Shown here: positions 37,419 to 46,190 of the stretch, one piece after another
Position numbering within the stretch: the stretch's first letter is position 1
Layout: each line of letters opens with the position of its first letter
Assembly: GCA_041441465.1 (NCBI GenBank)
Contig: JASDSY010000029.1
Coordinates: 1-64,000, forward strand
Source: JASDSY01 sp041441465
GTDB lineage: Bacteria > Muiribacteriota > UBA9980
Direction: 5' to 3'
Length of the DNA: 64,000 nucleotides
Position numbers and translations under genes: made by a program
The notes under the pieces: generated by a model
What the model was told of the DNA's origin: nothing
The model's database searches: none
What the model saw: only the letters and a program-made list of their open reading frames with translations

Positions 37419-39232
37419 TATTTATTAATAAGCCTCCTTAAAGTCGTTATGACATAAAATACGGTGGCTGCACCGCAGGTTACGATTAACAAAGCCTTGA
37501 TTCCTTCACGGTCGAGCAGCATGTCTTTATAATTGGCCGCGATGAATGTAAAAGCGAGGATCGGTATGGCCGGTATGCCTTTATTAGTTATAACGACAAG
37601 CGAAAATGTTAATAAAAGCCCAAAAATAAAACTTATGTATGTTTTTTTTACGTTCATTTTAAAATTAAGTGCCGCTCCCATAAAAATTGATGCGAATAAA
37701 AAATCGGAGATGCCGATGAATTGCCTTAGGTCGCCTGCGCCGATGAATGGGTAGCGTACCAGCAAATAATTTAATGCGGCAGCTTTTTGTGTGACCATTT
37801 CAGATGTGACGCCGTAAAATACCGACCATAAATCGGCGATAGCTGCCATAAGGCACAGCGGAAGGATATATTGTTTTTCGTCTATACGTACCGATATTAT
37901 CCTGCCGATGACAGCGGCTGCGGTTATAAGGCATAGTGCGGATATTAATATTCCGAACGCTTCGGTATAAAAATTGACGTCAAATGTTATCGATATGAAT
38001 AAGACATGTGTTAAGGCGAATAAAAACCCCATTATTATGTATGCGGTCATATTAAACGGCAGTTTAAAAATATTAAAAATTATATTTAAGGCTGTAATTG
38101 ATAAAAAAAATGCCGATATTAAAAACGCGAGCTTCGGCGGTAAATCAGGAAGCAGTTTTGAGGAAAATAAAACCGCCAGAAAACACACTGCAAATGTTAT
38201 ATATGGTATGTGCAGGTTTGAAATAAGGGCAAAAGGCTGGTTTTTTTCTTCACTGGCGGTATTTTGATTTTCTGGACCTGGCTGGTTCAGCGAATTAAAG
38301 AAATCAATCAGATTAGTTACAAAATGGTTAATTTGCGAATTAAGCGGTTCGAATATAAATGAAACTATCAACGCTGAAACTACGCCGTAAAGCGTGCTGT
38401 TAGATTTAAAAATGCCCTGGAAAAAATTTTCGAGCAAATTTTGTATTATTACGTAAATGGCTGAAATTGAAATCGTAAGGACCGAATAAACGAGCGCGTT
38501 ATTAAAAATTATTGAAACGCTGAAAGACTTGTATTTGATTATTGAAAAACCGAGCAATAACGCTGAAAATAGTGTAGCCAAAGGCAAAAGCCCGAACGGA
38601 TATATGAAATCGTTATTATAAAATCCGATAAAAATCGCTTTGTAATATACAAGCGCTGCCAGGAAAACTGCAAACGGGAGCGCTACGGCTATGAATAAAG
38701 ACTTAGCCTCGTTATAACGCGCGGATTGTTCCTTATGAGTCTTGCGCAGGTAGAAAAACGGAGTAAAAGCAGCCAGGATAAAGGCTGTATATGTTGACGC
38801 TATTGTCAGCAGGGAGGCTCCCGGCCTTATAATATAGCCGCTGGTAAAAGATGTAATCCCGATTTTTATGAAATTCTGGTCGAGCAGTTTTGAAAATATC
38901 AGAAAGATAAATAAAAATGGAAGTATTATCAAGAGGTAAGACCAGTCTGACTTAAATTTTATAAAATCGAAGTAAGCGTTATAAAAGCAAAAAAGAATTG
39001 ACGGAAAAAATAGCAGCGGCAGAGTTTGAGCCATTACAAATGATTTCGAAGTCTCTACGGCCGGCGACATAAATGCCTTAAGTTCGAAAAGGTTGAAAAG
39101 CATAAATATACACATAAGGCAAAGGAAAAAATAATTTTTAGGATTTGCCGTATCGCGTTCATAAACGAAAAAGCCCAGTAAAACAAGAAAAAAAGTTATT
39201 AAAAATGGCGTGAGAATATATATATCGTGCAT
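37418..39232 (-). CDS. Two-part membrane protein: ComP-like sensor region plus presenilin/SPP-like aspartyl protease domain
   Basis: A 604-residue, nearly all-hydrophobic protein. Residues 1-310 match the N-terminal membrane region of ComP-type histidine kinases, ending in the usual VSFIFEPLNSQINHFVTNLI stretch, but no kinase domain follows. Residues about 340-604 form a second helical bundle with IADLWSVFYG (Asp467), GISDFLF (Asp510) and PAIPIL (554-559) on successive hydrophobic segments. This order and spacing recall the YD...GxGD...PAL motifs of presenilin and signal-peptide-peptidase aspartyl proteases, where the two Asp are the catalytic pair. The second motif is GxSD rather than GxGD. 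The gene is coupled to recD2 by a one-base overlap. Protease activity is inferred, not shown. Confidence 0.65.
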   Translation of the reverse strand: MHDIYILTPFLITFFLVLLGFFVYERDTANPKNYFFLCLMCIFMLFNLFELKAFMSPAVETSKSFVMAQTLPLLFFPSILFCFYNAYFDFIKFKSDWSYLLIILPFLFIFLIFSKLLDQNFIKIGITSFTSGYIIRPGASLLTIASTYTAFILAAFTPFFYLRKTHKEQSARYNEAKSLFIAVALPFAVFLAALVYYKAIFIGFYNNDFIYPFGLLPLATLFSALLLGFSIIKYKSFSVSIIFNNALVYSVLTISISAIYVIIQNLLENFFQGIFKSNSTLYGVVSALIVSFIFEPLNSQINHFVTNLIDFFNSLNQPGPENQNTASEEKNQPFALISNLHIPYITFAVCFLAVLFSSKLLPDLPPKLAFLISAFFLSITALNIIFNIFKLPFNMTAYIIMGFLFALTHVLFISITFDVNFYTEAFGILISALCLITAAAVIGRIISVRIDEKQYILPLCLMAAIADLWSVFYGVTSEMVTQKAAALNYLLVRYPFIGAGDLRQFIGISDFLFASIFMGAALNFKMNVKKTYISFIFGLLLTFSLVVITNKGIPAIPILAFTFIAANYKDMLLDREGIKALLIVTCGAATVFYVITTLRRLINK

Positions 39233-39563
39233 GATAGTTCGATATTATAATTAATTATAACATTAAAGTCAAGAAATTCTATAACTAAAAGCAGATATGC
39301 CGAGCCTAAAATAAAAAATTAGCAATAAAAACCTAAATTATTGATTTTTTTTGTAAGGTTTGATATAATGTACCCTTAAGTAATATTATAACTTAAATAA
39401 GAGTTTTTTACTCATGTAAATAATGGCGGAAATTATAAGTCGGCTTTATTTATATGATATGCGAAATATTTAATAAGTCATTGTTGTCAATTCAAAGTTA
39501 AACATAAACATTACGGTTAGTTTTTAGTTTAAAGTATGAAAATGGAAGCTAGTGAAACAGTAG
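39233..39563. other. Divergent promoter region upstream of tad genes
   Basis: 331 bases between the minus-strand membrane-protein gene and the tad operon. It contains the tad promoter at 39341-39369 and a leader of nearly 190 bases without obvious strong structure. No small gene is evident. Confidence 0.5.
39341..39369 (+). promoter_or_regulatory. Sigma-70 promoter of the tad genes
   Basis: TTGATT (39341-39346), 17-base spacer, TATAAT (39364-39369). The start near 39376 leaves a leader of about 190 bases. Confidence 0.7.
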
Positions 39564-40844
39564 ATGAGTGATAAGAAAATAAAAGTACTTATAGCCGGAA
39601 ACGATGCGGCGTTAATAGACATGCTTACGCCGCAGGCAAAAGATATTGCGAATGTCGAAGTATGCGGGACTGTAAAAACTAAAACTGAGTTTTTATCGGC
39701 TTATTCCAGTTCCCAGGTGGATGTCTTATTTTTGGATTTAAGTTTTGACGACGATACGTACATGCAGTTATTTAAGATAATTGAAAATGACGTAAATTCT
39801 GGCCGATTAAGCGTTATATCGGTGGCGTTCACTTCCGATATAAACAAAATAAGAAAAGCGATGAAAGCCGGATGTTCAGATTTTTTGGTATTGCCGGTAA
39901 AAAACGACGAACTTTCCAACTCAATTCATTCAGCATACGAGAAGACCGTAAACGCTAAACGCGCTATCGATGCCGTCGCGGGCGGAAAATCAGCGCGGCA
40001 GCGGTCCGGAAAAATAATAACCATATTTTCGACAAAGGGCGGCGTCGGTAAATCTACGATAGCTACCAACCTTGCAGTAATGCTTGCTAACGTTCTAAAA
40101 AAACACGACCGCCGCGTGGCGCTTATGGATGCCAAATTTCAATTCGGAGATATAGGCTGGCTTTTAAATTTAAATCCTACGCAGAATAAGTCAATATACG
40201 AACTTATAAAAGAAATGGGCGAACCTAAAACACTTTCGATTGACGTGCTTGAAGAATTTTTGGCCAAACACTCGTCCGGCCTTGAAGTGCTTCTTGCACC
40301 TGCCCAGCCGCAATACGCCGAAGAGATAAGAGGGCTTTTTTTAGGAAATATTCTTGAATGCCTTAAGAAAAATTTTGACTACCTGATTATCGACACAAGC
40401 AATTTTATTAACGAAAACGAACTCACCTTTATTGATTTCACAAATGTGCTTTTAGTCATATCTACCCTTGAAGTTACAACCATAAAAAATTTAGTCTCTA
40501 CTTTAGAAATTTTAAAAGACCTTCAGTATCCGAAAGAAAATATTTTTTTGGTTTTAAACAGGGCTTATCAGAAAATGGGAATTGAACCGTCCATGGTTGA
40601 ATCCAAGCTTATGAAAATAAGTTCCTATATTCCGTCAGACGGTGAAAGAGTGGTTTCATCGCTTAATAACGGCATGCCTTTTGTCACGGATATGAAATTT
40701 GACATTCCGATTGTAAAGGCAATATTCGACCTGGCCCAATTTGTAGCTACCGATGAAGATAAGCAGTTTTTCAGCGATAAGCCGGCGCAAGCTGACGATG
40801 CGAAAAATATTTTAAACTTCTTTAAAAAATTGATCAAAAACTAA
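39564..40844 (+). CDS. TadZ/CpaE-like pilus localisation protein (receiver-like plus MinD/ParA ATPase)
   Basis: A 426-residue protein. Residues 5-125 resemble a response-regulator receiver, but the first acidic pair is replaced (LIAGNDAA); the LFLDLSF Asp and a VLPVKN Lys remain, so it is an atypical receiver as in other TadZ/CpaE proteins. Residues 145-390 are a MinD/ParA ATPase with intact deviant Walker A KGGVGKST (158-165) and DYLIIDTSN. It places the Tad secretion machine in the cell. No strong ribosome binding site precedes the ATG. It is first in the tad cluster; the next gene starts 182 bases later behind its own promoter. Confidence 0.88.
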   Translation: MSDKKIKVLIAGNDAALIDMLTPQAKDIANVEVCGTVKTKTEFLSAYSSSQVDVLFLDLSFDDDTYMQLFKIIENDVNSGRLSVISVAFTSDINKIRKAMKAGCSDFLVLPVKNDELSNSIHSAYEKTVNAKRAIDAVAGGKSARQRSGKIITIFSTKGGVGKSTIATNLAVMLANVLKKHDRRVALMDAKFQFGDIGWLLNLNPTQNKSIYELIKEMGEPKTLSIDVLEEFLAKHSSGLEVLLAPAQPQYAEEIRGLFLGNILECLKKNFDYLIIDTSNFINENELTFIDFTNVLLVISTLEVTTIKNLVSTLEILKDLQYPKENIFLVLNRAYQKMGIEPSMVESKLMKISSYIPSDGERVVSSLNNGMPFVTDMKFDIPIVKAIFDLAQFVATDEDKQFFSDKPAQADDAKNILNFFKKLIKN

Positions 40845-40956
40845 AATGTATATAAAAATAACTTATAATTCAATGTTTTTTAATAAATAATAAAATATCC
40901 ATTGATTTTTTATTGTTTTTGTTATAACTTACAATAGTAACTTTTTTACGAATAAA

Positions 40957-40985
40957 TTGACAAATTAAATTATTATCTTTATCAT
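40957..40985 (+). promoter_or_regulatory. Internal promoter for cpaF/tadA
   Basis: TTGACA (40957-40962), 17-base spacer, TATCAT (40980-40985). Transcription would begin near 40992, 35 bases before the CpaF ATG, allowing the ATPase and TadBC to be made separately from TadZ. Confidence 0.6.
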
Positions 40986-41026
40986 GCTCGTGACATAATG
41001 ATAAAGTTTTTTTATGAGGTGGAATA

Positions 41027-42409
41027 ATGAGTCTTTTGAAGAGAATTTCGAATGAAGGCGCCGAAGATGCGGATAAAAGTAAAGTTGGAGCGGCTCAGCC
41101 AGGCGATCGTGAAAGTCCCGCGGAGATTATGCGCAGCGAGCTTCAAAACAAGCTTGTTGAAAAAATAGATGAAGAATTTTTGAAAATAAGGTCGGAAGAA
41201 GAAAAAAAGGCAAAATTAAAACCTATTTTAGAGGAATTTTATATACAGGTTGCGGCTGAAAAAGGTTTTTCTTTTCCGTCAACCGATAAGTCATTTATAA
41301 TAAATTCAGTAATTAACGAGGTAATCGGCCTCGGTCCTATTCAGCCCTTACTCGAGGATGCTGATATTTCGGAAGTTATGGTCAACGGACCCTCCCAGAT
41401 ATACATAGAAAAAAAGGGTAAATTAATACTAAGCGATATTAGATTTAAGGATAACGCTCACGTTATGAGAGTTATCGAAAAAATCGTAGCTCCTCTCGGC
41501 AGGCGCTGTGACGAATCGTCGCCTATAGTCGACGCGCGTATCAAAGGCGGCCCGGCTGACGGCTCCCGTGTTAACGCTATTATCCCGCCGCTGGCTTTGA
41601 ACGGCCCGACCATAACAATAAGAAAATTTAAAAAAGACGCCCTTACAATAGACAGCCTTATCAATTTCGGCTCGATGACGCGTGAAACCGCTAATTTTCT
41701 AGAAGCCTGCGTTAAGGCAAGGCTCAATGTAGTCGTGTCGGGCGGTACCGGCTCCGGTAAAACAACTTTGCTGAATGTCCTGTCGGGTTTCATTCCGGAA
41801 GATGAACGAATAGTAACCATAGAAGACGCCGCTGAATTGCAGCTTAAGCAGCCGCATGTCGTAAGGCTTGAAACCAGGCCGGCGAACATCGAAGGCAAGG
41901 GCGCGATTTCAATACGAGAGCTCGTTAAAAACTCACTTCGTATGAGGCCGGAACGAGTCGTAATAGGCGAATGCCGCGGCGGTGAGGCACTCGATATGCT
42001 TCAGGCCATGAACACAGGTCATGACGGATCGCTGACTACGGGCCACGCAAACACTCCGCGCGATATGATAGCTCGTCTTGAAACGATGGTTATGATGGCA
42101 GGTATGGACCTGCCGATTAAAGCTATCCGCGAACAGATTGCCGGAGCTGTTAACGTAATAGTGCAGCAGACGCGTCTGAAAGACGGCTCGCGTAAGGTTG
42201 TCGCCGTAACCGAGGTACAGGGTATGGAAGGCGATACTGTAACGCTTCAGGATATTTTCGTGTTTGAGCAATACGGCGTTGACGAGAAGGGAAAAATAAT
42301 CGGCCGTCTCAAACCGACAGGCATAAGGCCTAAGTTTATTACTAAATTCGAAGAAGAAGGCATTAAGCTGCCTGCCGATATATTTATGGACAGCAAGCGC
42401 GGCTGGTAA
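41027..42409 (+). CDS. cpaF: Tad pilus assembly ATPase CpaF/TadA
   Basis: A 460-residue hexameric secretion ATPase of the CpaF branch. The N-terminal helical region carries the typical VINEVIGLGPIQPLLEDADI and SEVMVNGPSQIYIE. Then come Walker A GGTGSGKT (239-246), the Asp box TIEDAAELQL, Walker B RVVIGECRGGEALDML and the His box TGHDGSLTTGHANTP. A GAGGTGG ribosome binding site precedes the ATG. It drives both extension and retraction in known Tad systems. It is followed by tadB and tadC. No flp pilin, tadV peptidase, rcpC or secretin gene is seen in this window. Confidence 0.96.
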   Translation: MSLLKRISNEGAEDADKSKVGAAQPGDRESPAEIMRSELQNKLVEKIDEEFLKIRSEEEKKAKLKPILEEFYIQVAAEKGFSFPSTDKSFIINSVINEVIGLGPIQPLLEDADISEVMVNGPSQIYIEKKGKLILSDIRFKDNAHVMRVIEKIVAPLGRRCDESSPIVDARIKGGPADGSRVNAIIPPLALNGPTITIRKFKKDALTIDSLINFGSMTRETANFLEACVKARLNVVVSGGTGSGKTTLLNVLSGFIPEDERIVTIEDAAELQLKQPHVVRLETRPANIEGKGAISIRELVKNSLRMRPERVVIGECRGGEALDMLQAMNTGHDGSLTTGHANTPRDMIARLETMVMMAGMDLPIKAIREQIAGAVNVIVQQTRLKDGSRKVVAVTEVQGMEGDTVTLQDIFVFEQYGVDEKGKIIGRLKPTGIRPKFITKFEEEGIKLPADIFMDSKRGW

Positions 42410-42512
42410 TTTAATAAAAATTATAGTCATGTCTCAGATTTTTTACTAAAATACCCGCATGACTTTTATTTTGTTTTTTTGTAAGTAATCAATAATAAAG
42501 GGGAATTTGTTA

Positions 42513-43523
42513 ATGTCATCTTTAATAATAATGGGGCTGATATTTTTAATACTGGTAGCTTTATTTTTTGTGCTTATCAGCTCATACCAAATAGTGGCCA
42601 AACGCCAGGAAAGCGTTAAAGATAGACTTGATAAATTTGTGACAGCTCAGAACTCCAATGTCATTCAGGGCCCGGTGCTTGTTGAAGCTACCGGCGAGGC
42701 AGTCAAAAAAAGCGATTTCTTGCAAAACATAGGTTCTATTATAACTCCTGAAAAAATTAAAGAACGAATTGCCTTGAAGCTTTCGGCGGCCGATATTCCT
42801 TTGCGTGCCAATGAATTTATGGCGTTCGTCTTTTTTTTCGCGACTATCCCTATGATTGTAATATGCCTGTTTTTGCAGCGCATTATGCTCGGGCTTATTA
42901 TGTCGGTAATTGCCGCTTATCTGCCGTTTTTGTGGATTGCGATAAAACGCGCGAAGAAAAAACAAATGTTCGGCGATCAGCTTCTCGATACTCTCGGCCT
43001 TATATCTAATTCGCTTAAAGCTGGTTATTCATTTTTACAGGCTATCGAATTAATAACGCGCGAGGCGCCGGCTCCGATGTCGACCGAATTCAAAAAAGTC
43101 GTGCGCGAAAACTCGCTTGGCGTAGCGCTTGAGGATTCGCTGCAAAACATGTCCGAACGAATGGAAAATGACGATTTTGACCTTCTTGTGACTGTCGTTC
43201 TGATTCAGCGCGAAGTCGGCGGTAATCTTTCGGACGTTCTGGACCAGATTGCCGACACGATACGTGAAAGAATAAAAATTAAAGGCCAGATTACAACCCT
43301 TACCGCACAGGCGCGAATGGGCGGCTACGTTATTACCGGCCTTCCTTTTTTGCTTGGTTTTGCAATTTATGTCATGAATCCGGATTATTTCGTCAATAAG
43401 TTTTTATTTGGCACGGCCGGCGAGGGCGGCTGGTTTAAAGGCTGGTATACCCTTATCGGCTGCGGAGTAATGATGGGAGTCGGCGCGCTTATAATAAAAA
43501 AGATAACCAATATCGACGTATAA
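42513..43523 (+). CDS. tadB: Tad inner-membrane platform protein TadB
   Basis: ATG 42513 has AAAGGGG nine bases upstream; a TTG six bases before is less likely. The 336-residue protein has two N-terminal hydrophobic helices, a third region around 100-150, one T2SSF domain (about 165-290; LDTLGLISNSLKAGYSFLQAIELI, QREVGGNLSDVLDQIADTIRER) and C-terminal helices. It pairs with TadC to form the platform for the CpaF ATPase. 'Tight adherence' family membership is clear from length, motif and gene order. Confidence 0.93.
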   Translation: MSSLIIMGLIFLILVALFFVLISSYQIVAKRQESVKDRLDKFVTAQNSNVIQGPVLVEATGEAVKKSDFLQNIGSIITPEKIKERIALKLSAADIPLRANEFMAFVFFFATIPMIVICLFLQRIMLGLIMSVIAAYLPFLWIAIKRAKKKQMFGDQLLDTLGLISNSLKAGYSFLQAIELITREAPAPMSTEFKKVVRENSLGVALEDSLQNMSERMENDDFDLLVTVVLIQREVGGNLSDVLDQIADTIRERIKIKGQITTLTAQARMGGYVITGLPFLLGFAIYVMNPDYFVNKFLFGTAGEGGWFKGWYTLIGCGVMMGVGALIIKKITNIDV

Positions 43524-43566
43524 TTTTCAGCGGCTGGAAGGATATTTTAATCGGAGGCATTTTACA

Positions 43567-44505
43567 TTGAATCTTGTTACCATAGTATTGCTTATAGGTG
43601 TTGTGCTGGCTCTTGTTATGATACTTACGCCGGCGCCAAAAAATAATGTTATCTCGAGGCTGGAAGAATTTTCAGGCAAAAAGGAAGATGGCGGAAAATC
43701 CAAGCCGAAAGTTAATCCGCTCGAAGATGAAGAACTTCAAAAATCCTTTTTTGAGCGTATAATAAAACCAATATTAACGGGCGTTGCCAATTTCTTGAGT
43801 AAAAGAAATAAAGTTGACAGCGCTTCGCAGTTAAAAAAAGAACTTGCGCAGGCGGGTAACCCCGGCGGCTTGACTGCCACCGAATTCCAGGTATTGAAAA
43901 TTGCAGTGATCGCCGTGCCGACGCCGTTATTTTTTATTTTCGGACTTTTGATAAAAATGCCGTTTCAGAGCATGATGATACCGGCGCTTGTGATTTTTGT
44001 CCTGTCTTTTTTGGGGCCGAGGATATATATCCAGCGCCTTGCCGAAGACCGCAAGTACCAAATTGTAAAGACTTTGCCTGATTGCCTTGACCTGCTCACC
44101 GTTTCCGTTGAAGCCGGCCTCGGTTTTGATATCGCGCTTTCCAAAGTTGTTCAAAAATTCAAGGGCGCACTCGCGGAAGAACTGCGCGGCGCGCTTCAGG
44201 AAATGCAGATGGGGCGCACCCGCAAGGAAGCGCTTAAAGCGATTGCCGATAAAATGGACGTTCCTGATTTAAGTTCATTTATTTCAGCGGTTATTCAGGC
44301 AGATCAGCTCGGTGTTTCGGTCGCTAAGGTATTGAAAATTCAGTCCGCGCAGGCTCGTTTGAAAAAAAGACAGCGCGCCGAGGAACTCGCGATGCAGGCG
44401 CCCGTCAAAATGCTTTTCCCGATGGTAGGATGCATATTTCCAACTATCATGGTTGTATTGCTTGGCGGCGTCGTGTTTGAATTTATCAGGGCGTTTCCTA
44501 AATAA
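43567..44505 (+). CDS. tadC: Tad inner-membrane platform protein TadC
   Basis: A 312-residue protein that starts with TTG; CGGAGG nine bases upstream supports this, and no nearby ATG is available. It has a membrane helix at the N-terminus, helices near 115-160, a T2SSF domain (about 175-290; LPDCLDLLTVSVEAGLGFDIALSKV, ADQLGVSVAKVLKIQS) and the closing KMLFPMVGCIFPTIMVVLLG helix typical of TadC. It follows tadB by 43 bases. A DUF192 gene follows 34 bases later, an arrangement seen in other Tad clusters. Confidence 0.94.
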   Translation: MNLVTIVLLIGVVLALVMILTPAPKNNVISRLEEFSGKKEDGGKSKPKVNPLEDEELQKSFFERIIKPILTGVANFLSKRNKVDSASQLKKELAQAGNPGGLTATEFQVLKIAVIAVPTPLFFIFGLLIKMPFQSMMIPALVIFVLSFLGPRIYIQRLAEDRKYQIVKTLPDCLDLLTVSVEAGLGFDIALSKVVQKFKGALAEELRGALQEMQMGRTRKEALKAIADKMDVPDLSSFISAVIQADQLGVSVAKVLKIQSAQARLKKRQRAEELAMQAPVKMLFPMVGCIFPTIMVVLLGGVVFEFIRAFPK

Positions 44506-44539
44506 ATATAAAATAAAAAATTGACAAAAAAGGTCTATT

Positions 44540-44905
44540 ATGTTAAAAGTTATATCTGAAAGCGGATTTTTGATATCTGATAAAATTATTAATTGCAATA
44601 CTTTTTTAAAACGGTTTATGGGCTTGATGATGAGAAAAAGTTTGAATGGTTTTGACGGCGCTCTTATAACCCCGTGCAATTCGATTCATTCGTTTTTTAT
44701 GAGAATGAGCATTGACTGCTATTTTTTAGATAAAGATAACAGGATTGTTAAAATAATTAAAGATTTTAAGCCGTGGCGATTATGCTGGATAGTCAGGGAA
44801 GCGCAAAGCGTTCTTGAACTGCCTGCAGGATATTTGAAAGAAAATACCCTGTCGGTCGGCGACCGTTTGAGTATTTATGACCAAAATAAAGTTTCATCGT
44901 CATGA
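44540..44905 (+). CDS. DUF192 family protein
   Basis: A 121-residue DUF192 protein: FLKRFMGLMMRKSL, the core CNSIHSFFMRMSIDCYFLD, and the C-terminal VLELPAGYLKE. Many family members are exported, but this one has no signal peptide and looks cytoplasmic. DUF192 genes are often found beside Tad genes, as here, although their biochemical role is not settled. An AAAGGT site precedes the ATG. Confidence 0.88.
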   Translation: MLKVISESGFLISDKIINCNTFLKRFMGLMMRKSLNGFDGALITPCNSIHSFFMRMSIDCYFLDKDNRIVKIIKDFKPWRLCWIVREAQSVLELPAGYLKENTLSVGDRLSIYDQNKVSSS

Positions 44906-44974
44906 AATAAATAAAAAAACATTGAGATTGCTAAAATATATTCTTAAAAAATATAAATTTTCAAGGAGCCTTAC

Positions 44975-46189
44975 ATGGATTTAAAACAAATACCTATATT
45001 TTCGAGTTTAAATGACAGCCACGTTGAGAAAATAAAGGAAATTATTGAAGAAGTCGCTTTTACGCGCGGGACCACTATATTTCGCCAGGGCGACCAGGGC
45101 GACGCTTTTTATATTATTATCGAGGGAAAAGTAAAGATATCCAAACGTGAAGATAACGAGGAAAAAACCTTAAATATTTTGACCGAAGGACAATTTTTCG
45201 GTGAAATGGCGCTTTTAGAGGAAGCGCCGAGAATGGCTACAGCATTATGTTTCGAAGATTGCAAGCTCTATAAAATTACGCAAAAAAACTTTGGTTACAT
45301 AATGCTTTTGAATCCTGCAATTTCGTTGAAGATTATGCGTTTCATGAGCGACCGCATGAGAAAATCCACGGTACAGACTACTGTCGCCGAAAAGGAAGCG
45401 AAGGTAATAACATTTTTCTCGCCTAAAGGCGGCGCCGGCTGTACTTCATTTTCAACGAACTTCGCTTACGGGCTTTCCCAGGGTACCGACTTGAAAGTTT
45501 TAATAGTTGACCTTGATCTTGAACTGGGCACCGTTGACATGCTTCTGGATATTAAACACGATAAGACAATAGCTGATATGTCAAAAGAAGTGCAGGTAAA
45601 AAGTTTTGACAATATGTCGCCGTATCTTGCGACTTATGCCCCTAATTTGCGAGCTTTGATTGCGCCAAAGAAACCGGAAGAGGCTGAACTTGTCAAAGCG
45701 AAAGAATTGAAAACGTATCTTGAAAATTTAAAAGGTTTTTTTGATTACATAATAATCGACACGCCGTCTTCATTTACCGATATTACGCTTATGGCTATGG
45801 ATATTTCAACCCATATCATGATCGTAATGACCGCTGATACGCTTTGCCTGAGAAATACGCGTAAATGCCTCGACGTTATGAAATCGCTCGAATATCCTGA
45901 AAATAAAATATCTATAATGCTTAACCGCGATGATAATTTGTCGGCAATGTCTATTGCGGATATTGAAAATTTCATAAAAATGAAAGTCGAAAATTCAGTT
46001 CCAAACGAATACGCGGCAATGCGTAAAGCGATAGACGCGGGAGTGCCGTTTTTAAAGTTCGCTCCAGGTTCGGTGGTTACCTCGAAATTTTATGAGATTA
46101 TAAACAAAACTACAGGACAGAATTTAAAAGTGCCTAAATCTGAAGCAAGCTTTATGGATTCCTTGAAAAACCTCATAATGGGTAAGTAA
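44975..46189 (+). CDS. Cyclic nucleotide-binding domain fused to TadZ/ParA-like ATPase with degenerate P-loop
   Basis: A 404-residue fusion. Residues 1-125 are a CRP-type cyclic nucleotide-binding domain. Its phosphate-binding cassette FGEMALLEEAPRMATA keeps the Glu and Arg needed for cNMP contact. Residues 135-395 are a MinD/ParA/CpaE ATPase fold. Its Walker A reads KGGAGCTS (151-158): the signature Lys151 is kept, but the invariant P-loop Lys is Cys156, so ATP hydrolysis is doubtful. DLDLELGTVDMLLDI and YIIIDTPSS follow. Atypical Walker A boxes are known in TadZ. An AAGGAG site precedes the ATG. Position beside tad genes suggests it lets a cyclic nucleotide influence Tad function. Confidence 0.88.
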   Translation: MDLKQIPIFSSLNDSHVEKIKEIIEEVAFTRGTTIFRQGDQGDAFYIIIEGKVKISKREDNEEKTLNILTEGQFFGEMALLEEAPRMATALCFEDCKLYKITQKNFGYIMLLNPAISLKIMRFMSDRMRKSTVQTTVAEKEAKVITFFSPKGGAGCTSFSTNFAYGLSQGTDLKVLIVDLDLELGTVDMLLDIKHDKTIADMSKEVQVKSFDNMSPYLATYAPNLRALIAPKKPEEAELVKAKELKTYLENLKGFFDYIIIDTPSSFTDITLMAMDISTHIMIVMTADTLCLRNTRKCLDVMKSLEYPENKISIMLNRDDNLSAMSIADIENFIKMKVENSVPNEYAAMRKAIDAGVPFLKFAPGSVVTSKFYEIINKTTGQNLKVPKSEASFMDSLKNLIMGK

Positions 46190-46190
46190 T

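Noticed and set aside
42419..42470. Terminator between cpaF and tadB (GTCATG...CATGAC)
   Set aside because: Only six pairs with a 26-base loop; too weak to support, and the tad genes are expected to be co-transcribed.
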